Source of the DNA: a virus
Length of the DNA: 64,000 bases
IMG/VR virus record: IMGVR_UViG_3300034102_001457
Location: 1 to 64,000 of that record
Strand: one strand, 5' to 3'
In this document: positions 56,301-64,000 of the stretch, in pieces
How positions within the stretch are numbered: position 1 is the stretch's first letter
Layout of the letters: each line of letters starts with the position of its first letter
Notes under the pieces: model-generated
The model's input: the letters and a program-made list of their open reading frames with translations, nothing else
What the model was told of the DNA's origin: nothing
The model's database searches: none
Translations under genes and position numbers: made by a program

Positions 56301-59300
56301 TGATTTCGTCTCCTGCAGTTAAAACATTAATAGAAGAAAATACTACAATCCAAACTAATATTGGTTGTACAATTGAATATAATATGAATTCAATGGTAGA
56401 CAATATTTCAGTTGTTGGAACTGATTATGTTAGAGCAGATGGGGCCAAGCCTTATCAAAAGCTATTTCCAGCATCTTCTGTTGTCAAGGCTTTCAGACCA
56501 CTTGGGGCTGGAATCAAGTACGGTGTATTTGGAGACGTAGCTCTTAATACGTGGAAAGATCCTAAAAAGGTAGAGTACCCTTTAAACTTTAGAACTTATT
56601 ACCCTGGGCTAGATACATACTATAAATACTGGCTATCTCAAAAAGGCGTTGGGGCGAACATAGAGATTACATATAATGGACAAACAATACTAACGAATAA
56701 AATTGTTGTTAGATTTGAGATATCTCATTCTATTCCTGCAACATGGTCTGTGTATAAACAGGGCAACAGTCTTCTTGCAGAAGGAACAAGCGCTGCAATA
56801 AAGCCTTTCCCAACTGGTTCTGCAAAGAGCTATGATGCTGGAACATTAACTCTTTATTATAACGGAACGGCATGGGTAACCACAGAGCCTGCTACTATAT
56901 CCGCACCAGTATCTATTACAGGATTAAAGCTAGTAACGCCAGGTGTTACTAATGCTCACATAGGAGTAATTGAAGTTTCTCCTAGATGGGTTGCCGATAT
57001 AACAGATCACATTGTTGGATTTAGCACAAGCCAAGAATCTTCTACTAGTGCAGATGATATTCTTCCAGTTGGAAAAGTTTCTGCAAATTCATTATCTCTT
57101 GACTTAGTTTCATATGAAGCAGCCAGAAAAATTATTACTTATGATAAGGGTACTGCCTTTAGTTCTTCTAACCTATACATGTATAAGTCCGCAGAATTAA
57201 AACCATACATAAAGGTATATTATTCAGGAGCACCCTATACTGATTCAAAGGGTGCTTACGAGAAGGTAAAGCAAGGAACATACTATATTGATAACTGGAG
57301 CACCTCAGAGTTTGGAGATATTTCTTTAGACGCACTTGATGGAGCAAAGTTTCTTCAAGACATTTCCTGCCCTGGAATGGTTTCTAAAGATACTACTGCA
57401 GTAGGAATTATTAGAAGACTCTTGGACAACGTTGGATTTACAAACTATAACATAAACTATAAAACAGATTCTGCTGGAAAAATAACAGACACCTCTATCC
57501 TCAGCCCGTTCTATTGGTGGACAGACGACGGAGAAACTGTATGGAATGCTATTCAGGAATTATGTAGAGATTCTCAAATGGTAGCGACATTTGATGAAAA
57601 TAATGTTCTGCAATTTTACACAAGAGACTATTTGTTTTCGAGAACAGATGCTCATTGGAATTTTAAATATTCAAAAGATGGCAACATCCTTCCTAATATT
57701 ATTTCTTTTGAAAAGAAAGATTTGCCAGCAGTTAATCAGGTAAAAGTTTTATGGAGCCCAGTAACATCTAGTCAGCTTATTGGAGACGGACAGCCTCTAT
57801 GGAAGTCTGGATCTGCATACCTAGGCGCATATTCTTTATCAACAGATATTCCCGCTAGCACAAGCGGAGGCGGAGCTGGAACGGAAATTAGCCTAGTCCC
57901 TATAACAGTCAATCAAGACCTTAAGCAAATCATATATAACTTCGCTGGCTACTTGGTTATAGATTCTGAAATCATAGAGTATGATGCAATTGAATATCAA
58001 TACATAAATACTACACTGGGTAGAACAAAGGCATGGATAACTCAGATATCTGATTTGCAAAAAATAGCTAATGACATAACTACTACCATTGCAGCAAATA
58101 AAGCAATTGGGCAAACTGGAAAGATTAGGATCAAATCTAGAGGAGCGTTTGGGACAAGTGCTGTAGCTCATGCAAAAACTGGCTCAGTTACTGGATGGAC
58201 TGGATTTGATAATACATTTAGAACTAGTTCTGAAAATACGCAAGGGTCAAGCACTCCTTCAAGCATTTCTCAGGTTACTGCCACAATTCCAGACATAAAT
58301 ATTACTCCTTCAGAATCAGAAGAGGTAGAAGTATCTCCAGTTAAATTAATTCAAAAATCTTTATTCCAGATAACATCTAGCGGGTCGGCTGACAAACAAA
58401 ATAAATATTCTGTTTCTGTAAAAGATATGGAAATAGCAGATACTGGAAACTTCTATAATTTTGGAACAGGTTTATTTTTTAAAGGGGCTAAAAACGATAC
58501 AAAGGGATCTGGCGGTATAGGATTTTTTACAAGCTCAAATGGACTTGATGGATATTATGTTAAATTAGAAACAACAAGTAATCTTCCAGAAAGTGGATCA
58601 GATAGGCCTTTATCTATTTTTAAAGTAAAAAATGGAGTAATCACTCCTCTAAAAGATACTCAAGAAAAGGGAAGCAATAAATCTCTAGCCTATTTAGCTC
58701 AGGGAGTTTCTTATAAGGTTGATATTCGTGTAAAAGTTGAAAGTTCAATTGTTGCAATAGATGTTTTTATTAATAACTTTAAGGTAACAGCAGTTGACTC
58801 AGCAGATATAATTTCTCCAACAAGTAACGTGGCCCTATTCTCAAATGCCAACTCAACATTTTTTGATTATGTTTATTCTATTCCTCTTAACGAAACTCAA
58901 TACAAGGACGGAGTAATTGGAAACCAATACTCTGGAAGATTTGGGTCCACAACCCTAGACTTTTTATATGGGGATAAGCTTTCAAGCGGATTTGATAATA
59001 GTGGAATATCTGGGGGAGCCATAGATGAATTTGGAACTGTAGCCAGAGAACTTTTAAAAGTAAACATTAAATATGATTCTAGACCAGCCTTCCCAATCAT
59101 CACCAGTCTTGGCTTAAATAAGTTTGTAGAGCTTTTAGGATACAGGTTAAACTCCTTTGGCGCTGAGGTTTATGTTCTAAATAATGCTGGTACCTTTATT
59201 CCGCTAGACGATTCGAAGTTTGCCTCATTTAGCATAATTGGAAATACACTAGTTCAGTCTGGTCAAAATGAATACGTTGACAAAACAATAAACGAGTTTA

Positions 59301-59581
59301 CCGTTCCAGAGCAGGTTACATTTGAGTCGGTTTGGATTCAAAAAGAGTCTGATGCCAAGAGCCTTTCAGACTGGATAAAAGCTCAGTGGTCAAAGAAGCA
59401 GTCTGTTTGCGAACTAGAAGTTTTCTCAAACCCCTTGATTTCTGTAGGAGATATTGTTACAATTAACTATCCAGCCAATGGACTAAATGGCACACAAAAA
59501 TTTATAGTATCAAATATTAACAATTCATTTGACGGGGGGCTAAGTACCAGAATAACAACTAGATCTATTTATAGTTCATAA
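56300..59581 (+). CDS. Tail-tip hub protein (Tal-like), 1093 aa
   Basis: Starts one base inside the previous stop. Contains VADITDHIVGFSTSQESSTS, then YYIDNWSTSEFGDISLDALD and GIIRRLLDNVGFTNYNINYK, resembling hub/baseplate proteins of siphoviruses, a lectin-like beta domain (about 690-850) and the closing WIKAQWSKKQSVCELEVFSN, then GDIVTINYPANGLNGTQKFI, a common hub C-terminus. Large, probably trimeric; may carry tail-tip adsorption. Confidence 0.75.
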   Translation: MISSPAVKTLIEENTTIQTNIGCTIEYNMNSMVDNISVVGTDYVRADGAKPYQKLFPASSVVKAFRPLGAGIKYGVFGDVALNTWKDPKKVEYPLNFRTYYPGLDTYYKYWLSQKGVGANIEITYNGQTILTNKIVVRFEISHSIPATWSVYKQGNSLLAEGTSAAIKPFPTGSAKSYDAGTLTLYYNGTAWVTTEPATISAPVSITGLKLVTPGVTNAHIGVIEVSPRWVADITDHIVGFSTSQESSTSADDILPVGKVSANSLSLDLVSYEAARKIITYDKGTAFSSSNLYMYKSAELKPYIKVYYSGAPYTDSKGAYEKVKQGTYYIDNWSTSEFGDISLDALDGAKFLQDISCPGMVSKDTTAVGIIRRLLDNVGFTNYNINYKTDSAGKITDTSILSPFYWWTDDGETVWNAIQELCRDSQMVATFDENNVLQFYTRDYLFSRTDAHWNFKYSKDGNILPNIISFEKKDLPAVNQVKVLWSPVTSSQLIGDGQPLWKSGSAYLGAYSLSTDIPASTSGGGAGTEISLVPITVNQDLKQIIYNFAGYLVIDSEIIEYDAIEYQYINTTLGRTKAWITQISDLQKIANDITTTIAANKAIGQTGKIRIKSRGAFGTSAVAHAKTGSVTGWTGFDNTFRTSSENTQGSSTPSSISQVTATIPDINITPSESEEVEVSPVKLIQKSLFQITSSGSADKQNKYSVSVKDMEIADTGNFYNFGTGLFFKGAKNDTKGSGGIGFFTSSNGLDGYYVKLETTSNLPESGSDRPLSIFKVKNGVITPLKDTQEKGSNKSLAYLAQGVSYKVDIRVKVESSIVAIDVFINNFKVTAVDSADIISPTSNVALFSNANSTFFDYVYSIPLNETQYKDGVIGNQYSGRFGSTTLDFLYGDKLSSGFDNSGISGGAIDEFGTVARELLKVNIKYDSRPAFPIITSLGLNKFVELLGYRLNSFGAEVYVLNNAGTFIPLDDSKFASFSIIGNTLVQSGQNEYVDKTINEFTVPEQVTFESVWIQKESDAKSLSDWIKAQWSKKQSVCELEVFSNPLISVGDIVTINYPANGLNGTQKFIVSNINNSFDGGLSTRITTRSIYSS

Positions 59582-59585
59582 ATGG

Positions 59586-59591
59586 TATAAT
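59586..59591 (+). promoter_or_regulatory. -10 box of a leaderless promoter
   Basis: TATAAT, then AAAAAA (exactly 6 bases) and ATG 59598. Confidence 0.5.
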
Positions 59592-59597
59592 AAAAAA

Positions 59598-60014
59598 ATG
59601 GTATCCTCAAATAAGAAAAAGCCTTCAGTAAGCGGACAGCCGAACACGGCTGCCCTAGTTACCGTTGAGGGATCAGAGCTTGATTTTTATACAAATAAAA
59701 ACTATCTAGCCTATCAGTTAGCTCAATATGCAGCGGCACAAAGAGACGGCAAATTTGCTAATGATAAGATTGGCGACGATGTCCCAGGCGATGAAGAAGA
59801 AGAAGAGACGGGTGAAGGAGAAGAGACTGAAGAGGGAGAAGAAGGCTCAGAAGGAGAAGGAAAAGGGAGACCAAGTCTTTCTGATATTGAAATAGTTTCA
59901 AACGAAGTTGTTCTAGGCGTAGGAGATATCCCTAGTGCAAAAATAGTATTTAAGGTTAAGAACAGTAGTGGGGTAGAATTAAAAGCAATAAATGTAAGAG
60001 TGGAGAAAAAATGA
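59598..60014 (+). CDS. Acidic tail-tip protein, 138 aa
   Basis: N-terminal basic start MVSSNKKKPSVSG, a central helix (NYLAYQLAQYAAAQRDGKFA), a very acidic linker (EEEEETGEGEETEEGEEGSE, about 70-95) and a C-terminal beta segment (VSNEVVLGVGDIPSAKIVFK). Lies between hub and fibre-base genes; overlaps the next start. Unknown role. Confidence 0.65.
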   Translation: MVSSNKKKPSVSGQPNTAALVTVEGSELDFYTNKNYLAYQLAQYAAAQRDGKFANDKIGDDVPGDEEEEETGEGEETEEGEEGSEGEGKGRPSLSDIEIVSNEVVLGVGDIPSAKIVFKVKNSSGVELKAINVRVEKK

Positions 60015-60937
60015 TAACTAAATTTGGAAAAAGATTTTTGACAAGTTACCTTTCTGGTGGCAATGACTTTGCCTCAAAGGAATTAGCTCTAGGGATTGGG
60101 TCATCGACCCCTAATGCAAAAGGCAATGACACAAAATTAGATTTCGAGTTTTATCGTTTGCCAGTAGAACTATCTGGTTTTAATATTTTACAGTCTGGAG
60201 TAGACGTAGACGGAGACCCAGTGTACAGCTATTTTGTAACATACAAGTCTACAATACCACAAGATGTCTCTGGGGTAGTTTCTGAGGTAGGACTATATCC
60301 TGAAGGCAGACAATCCTTTAATAATTTTGATAGCAAATTTATTACATCCTTCACAAATGAGTTTAACTGGTTTAGTGGATCTGATAATCCTACATCACAG
60401 GGTAACACTCAAGACGCTAGCGGCAATTATACATTTTTATCAAAGGTTAGCGATAGCATGATAAAGGTTGATGTTGCTTCAGGACAAACAAAAGAATACA
60501 TAAACTCTTTTATTTCTGATGATATATCTGGATACAGTATAAACGACACCATATCTATTGCGTATAAAAAAGCAGACAATAATTTATCTAAGATTAGAGT
60601 AAAATTTTACAGTTCTGATTTAGCATATTATTATGTAGACTTTACACCACTGTCTGGAACTGGAGATCGGATACAGACGCTTACGCTAAACAATCTTTTT
60701 GCAAACTATACAGCTGCACCTAACTTGCCAGACCCATCTTCAATTATAAAAATTGGTGTGGCGACAACTGCATCAGGAGGCAACACAACCGTGTACTTTG
60801 ATGCGATAAGAATAAATGACGAAGATACATTTGACCCAGGGTACGGCTTAATCAGCAGATCTGTTCTGTCAACACCATTAATTAAAAAAGCTGGTAGACC
60901 AGTAGATATTGAATATAAGCTGCAGTTGGATTTCTAA
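60011..60937 (+). CDS. Minor tail protein, 308 aa
   Basis: MITKFGKRFLTSYLSGGNDF, then FASKELALGIGSSTPNAKGN and YKSTIPQDVSGVVSEVGLYP, match the fibre-base/J-like minor tail proteins of actinophages; the C-terminal part (YYYVDFTPLSGTGDRIQTLT) is a carbohydrate-binding-like beta sandwich. Directly followed by the large fibre gene. Confidence 0.65.
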   Translation: MITKFGKRFLTSYLSGGNDFASKELALGIGSSTPNAKGNDTKLDFEFYRLPVELSGFNILQSGVDVDGDPVYSYFVTYKSTIPQDVSGVVSEVGLYPEGRQSFNNFDSKFITSFTNEFNWFSGSDNPTSQGNTQDASGNYTFLSKVSDSMIKVDVASGQTKEYINSFISDDISGYSINDTISIAYKKADNNLSKIRVKFYSSDLAYYYVDFTPLSGTGDRIQTLTLNNLFANYTAAPNLPDPSSIIKIGVATTASGGNTTVYFDAIRINDEDTFDPGYGLISRSVLSTPLIKKAGRPVDIEYKLQLDF

Positions 60938-63898
60938 ATGAGCAAAGACGCACAATACGATGCAAAGAACTTTCCATCTGACTTAAACAAAAACAATAAA
61001 GTCAAAACTGGACAAGACTACTTTACAATACCTGTTGTAGATTTAAACATCGGGCAAACGTATTCTTTTAATTTTCAGTGGGTGTACCCAAATGGCAAAG
61101 TAAGCCCTTGGTCAGACGGATATTCAGTAACAGCAGCATCTTATGTTTCTAAATTAACTAAGCCCACAATTACGGTTACCCCAGCATCACTGGGCTATAC
61201 AGTTTCTTACACTAAACAAACTGATAAAAATTTTGACAACGCTATTATTGAAGAGGCAATCTCTACATCAAATACAGCCCCAACAACTGGATATCAAGAA
61301 GTTGGAGTAACATCTTCAAACCCAATAACAATAACAGTTGGAGATGTTTTAAAAAGATGGGTAAGATTAAAGCTTACAGATAAAATTGCTGGCAACACAG
61401 CCTACTCAGATCCAGTATCAGTTACCCCTATAGACCCAGTAGCAGCATCTCTAGACTCTACTCCTCCCGCATCAGCAAGCAGCGTTGTGGCAATATGGTC
61501 TGGTAACAATATATTAATTACAGCAACAGTTGACGCTGACTCAAAAAAGTTTATTATAAAACTTACAAATGGAGTTAATGATGGTTTCTTTACTAAATTC
61601 CCATCAACATCTGGAACTTCACAATCAATATTAATTACACAATCCGAGCTGTTCAATACTTTTGGAGAGTACTATACTTCATTTACAGGTTTATTTATTT
61701 CAGCAGACTCTTTTGACAATCGTGATTCTGGAGCGTCATTTGTAGTAGGTACAAAAACAAATCCTTTATTGAACGTAGTTCCTTCATTTACACTAACTGG
61801 AATTACAAATGGTTACACTGCAACATGGACATTGCCACCAGGTGCTTCTTATGCAAAAGTTTACGAGTCTGGAACATCCTGGGGCGCAGGAGATCCCTCA
61901 GAATCTGATTTAGTATTTAGTGGTTCAAGCCCCGCAATTATAAAGAAAACTGTTTACACTCAAAGATTTGTTAAGATAAGATTTGTAACTGACGATGGAT
62001 TCACATCATCTTGGTCTGCTCAGCAGACGGTTACCCCTATTGACGCAATTGCAGCAGATGTAAATGCTCCAGATGCCCCAGCAACAATATCTGCTACGGC
62101 TGGAACAGATAATACTGGAACAGTAGGATTTAATGGTTTTGTTAATATAAGTTGGTCGGCAGTATCTGATTCAACTCTTCGTGGATATAGAATTAGATTT
62201 AGGCCATACAAAGCATCAGCCCCATTTGAAAATTATTCTTATGTAGATTCTCCAGGAACAGGAACAACCTACAGACTTGCAGGATTAGCTCTAGGTACTA
62301 CTTATGAAGTAGGTATTGCTTCTTATGATGAATTTAATAACACTTCTTCTGCATACACTGCTCTTTCTCCAAATATTCAGGTGGCTGGAGCACCATTTAT
62401 TGGTACAAACGTTTCGACTACTGGATATTTTGAGGCTGGAGTAAGTGGAACAGATACTGGAACATTTAAGTTTGGTTACGGAGTAGATACGGGTAAGCGA
62501 GGCCTTGTTTTAAATGCAAGCAACTACTGGTACATTGACTCTGCCCAGTCTGCATTATTTAAAATAGGTGGAGCATTAAACAACTTTGTTTCCTGGAATG
62601 GAACTAAGTTATCTATTGATGGAGATTTAGGAGTTGCAGGCGGAACAACTATTGGTGGCAATATTTCTATGGGAGCATCTGGTGCCTCTATTTTTCAAGG
62701 AACATTAAATGGGTCTGGGAATTTAACTAGCGACGGATTTTTGTTAAATAGTGGCGGGCTTGTAATTAAAAAGGGTTCTGTTCAATTAAGACTTGATACT
62801 TCAGACGGTGGAATCTATGCACAATACGGACAAATTGCTGGATGGACAATTGACTCATCTAAACTTGAAAGAGGATCTACTGGAACATACACTGGAATAA
62901 GTTCTTCTGGAACATATGCAATTTGGGCTGGCTCTGATGTATCTGCTGGAAACGCAACGGCTAATTTTTCAGTAACTCCAGCTGGTGCTGTAATAGCAAA
63001 AAATATAACAATTACTGGCGGATCTTTAACAGTAGGAGCTTCTTCAATTGCAGCATCTACTGGAAAGCTTATATCAACAGATGCAGAAATTACTGGTAAG
63101 ATTACGGCAAGCACTGGAAAAATTGGTAATATAAATATTGATAGTGGTGGACTTTATATATCAGATGCAACTCCACCAACATCAAGTACTGGGAATAGAG
63201 TTGTTTTTGCTGGCGGTGGAATCGCTGCATATGCAAGCGGAAGCGGTACTCCAAAATTCCAACTAGCATCGGACGGAACTGCAGTCGTTGGTGGATGGAC
63301 AATCAACGCTACGTCCTTGTCGGCATCGGGAATGACATTAGATTCTGGTTCTCAAACTATAAGCTTTACAAGCGGGTTCATAATAGATAATGATAATTTT
63401 ACATACAATGTAGCTGGCAGCACTCAAGAATCATCTACATATTACGCATCAGATGTAACAAATACAGATGGATCAGTACAGGATTCTTTTGTCTCATCTC
63501 CACCAGGAACAGCTATAGGAAGCTCAATTAGAATCAAGCCTTCTAGTAACTTTAGTGCAACAACATCTCCCGCACTAGTAATGTCAAAAGATGGAACTAG
63601 TTACTCAACACTGCAGGCTGGAGGATCTTATATTAGCTTAAGCAGCACAGGAGTTGTTATTAATACTAATACAACTGGTGGCATTGTGCTTAAAGGATTT
63701 GCAAGCGCATATCACAGAATGTATGATGCCACCAAAGAAGCAGGAGCAGTTTTGCAAATTTTTAGCGATGGAAGAGTTACTGCTGGTAGAGCATTCTATA
63801 GATCTGGTGCTTCAGAAAATTCTATTACAAACATAAATCATAGTACCTGGCCCTACGTTGGGCTCATAGGCGACGTTATATTTAGTACGGCGGATTAA
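60938..63898 (+). CDS. Large tail fibre/central spike protein with FN3 domains
   Basis: 986 aa. At least two FN3-like domains (IGQTYSFNFQWVYPNGKVSP, and NISWSAVSDSTLRGYRIRFR with AGLALGTTYEVGIASYD), then a long repetitive beta shaft (SVQLRLDTSDGGIYAQYGQI, AGWTIDSSKLERGSTGTYTG, repeated as GWTINATSLSASG) and a C-terminal cap (YHRMYDATKEAGAVLQIFSD). Typical of a central fibre protein with repeated G-W-x-I-x-x-S-x-L units. Confidence 0.8.
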   Translation: MSKDAQYDAKNFPSDLNKNNKVKTGQDYFTIPVVDLNIGQTYSFNFQWVYPNGKVSPWSDGYSVTAASYVSKLTKPTITVTPASLGYTVSYTKQTDKNFDNAIIEEAISTSNTAPTTGYQEVGVTSSNPITITVGDVLKRWVRLKLTDKIAGNTAYSDPVSVTPIDPVAASLDSTPPASASSVVAIWSGNNILITATVDADSKKFIIKLTNGVNDGFFTKFPSTSGTSQSILITQSELFNTFGEYYTSFTGLFISADSFDNRDSGASFVVGTKTNPLLNVVPSFTLTGITNGYTATWTLPPGASYAKVYESGTSWGAGDPSESDLVFSGSSPAIIKKTVYTQRFVKIRFVTDDGFTSSWSAQQTVTPIDAIAADVNAPDAPATISATAGTDNTGTVGFNGFVNISWSAVSDSTLRGYRIRFRPYKASAPFENYSYVDSPGTGTTYRLAGLALGTTYEVGIASYDEFNNTSSAYTALSPNIQVAGAPFIGTNVSTTGYFEAGVSGTDTGTFKFGYGVDTGKRGLVLNASNYWYIDSAQSALFKIGGALNNFVSWNGTKLSIDGDLGVAGGTTIGGNISMGASGASIFQGTLNGSGNLTSDGFLLNSGGLVIKKGSVQLRLDTSDGGIYAQYGQIAGWTIDSSKLERGSTGTYTGISSSGTYAIWAGSDVSAGNATANFSVTPAGAVIAKNITITGGSLTVGASSIAASTGKLISTDAEITGKITASTGKIGNINIDSGGLYISDATPPTSSTGNRVVFAGGGIAAYASGSGTPKFQLASDGTAVVGGWTINATSLSASGMTLDSGSQTISFTSGFIIDNDNFTYNVAGSTQESSTYYASDVTNTDGSVQDSFVSSPPGTAIGSSIRIKPSSNFSATTSPALVMSKDGTSYSTLQAGGSYISLSSTGVVINTNTTGGIVLKGFASAYHRMYDATKEAGAVLQIFSDGRVTAGRAFYRSGASENSITNINHSTWPYVGLIGDVIFSTAD

Positions 63899-63900
63899 TA

Positions 63901-64000
63901 ATGGCAGGTAAGTCATATATAAAAGTTGGTGCCTACGATTGGGACCGAATAAAAAAAATGTATGTAAAAACTGGTGGACAAACATGGTCTGCAATTAGAA
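63901..64000 (+). CDS. Fibre-associated protein, N-terminal fragment
   Basis: ATG 63901 directly follows the previous stop codons and runs off the right edge. The visible product begins MAGKSYIKVGAYDWDRIKKM and continues YVKTGGQTWSAIR, the W-x-x-I-K-K-x-Y-V-K-x-G-G-x-W start seen in many phage tail-tip and fibre proteins. Confidence 0.7.
   Translation, partial: MAGKSYIKVGAYDWDRIKKMYVKTGGQTWSAIR

Noticed and set aside
1-64000. Prophage signs (integrase, attachment site, repressor)
   Set aside because: No recombinase, excisionase or HTH repressor frame was recognised and no tRNA-overlapping att repeat was seen; temperate life cannot be judged from this window.

Overview
The window is 64 kb of a tailed double-stranded DNA phage (or an assembled environmental phage contig) with low G+C. 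Head, tail and fibre genes fill roughly 13.2-64 kb. No sheath or contractile-tail gene is visible, and there is a very long tape measure (2267 aa), so a siphovirus-type tail is the best reading. The host is inferred to be an actinobacterium, probably a low-GC one. The grounds are several promoters with the -10 box 6-7 bases before ATG (leaderless mRNAs), CRP/GlxR-type boxes in the early region, a GP88-family protein, a PASTA-domain protein, and tail chaperone and tape-measure proteins resembling those of actinophages. No integrase, excisionase or phage repressor was recognised, and no terminase gene is in the window.

Layout. (1) 1-4.9 kb: leftward early region of about 20 tiny genes, several below 60 codons. 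It is driven by at least nine copies of one promoter module (TGTCRG, 10 bases, TATAAT-like box, leader with CGAAAGG). Five modules carry a perfect TGTGA-N6-TCACA box upstream, at helically phased distances. Two DnaA boxes and a family of repeated 3' hairpins sit between the operons. (2) 4.9-8.2 kb: two HNH endonucleases, mini zinc-finger and membrane proteins, a DUF6065-like protein and a luciferase-like monooxygenase. (3) 8.4-8.7 kb: tRNA-Asn, tRNA-Gly and tRNA-Arg followed by a strong terminator. (4) 8.8-10.0 kb, leftward: small genes plus a membrane-anchored lysozyme/transglycosylase. (5) 10.1-13.4 kb: glycosyltransferase, class II ribonucleotide reductase, holin candidate. (6) 13.5-39.7 kb: an unusually large block of fibre and adhesin genes. 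It includes two collagen-like fibres, two cupredoxin-like domains, a PASTA/NPGF/Hint protein, a GNAT-like protein, three tandem 2OG-oxygenase-fold proteins (one with an intact active site), a seven-FN3 protein, lectin-like proteins and a duplicated adhesin pair. (7) 39.8-48.2 kb: portal, XkdF-type protease, major capsid, connectors, major tail protein. (8) 48.3-64 kb: tail chaperones with a CCCAAAC -1 frameshift, tape measure, distal and minor tail proteins, running off the right edge.

How it fits together. The leftward early genes look co-regulated by one promoter type plus a host-like cAMP-receptor-family regulator. The rightward genes make deoxynucleotides (RNR), lyse the cell and build the virion. 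The collagen-like fibres, 2OG oxygenase fold genes and glycosyltransferase may together form a fibre-modification system; this is inference, but it is the most interesting hypothesis in the window besides the promoter/operator regulon.
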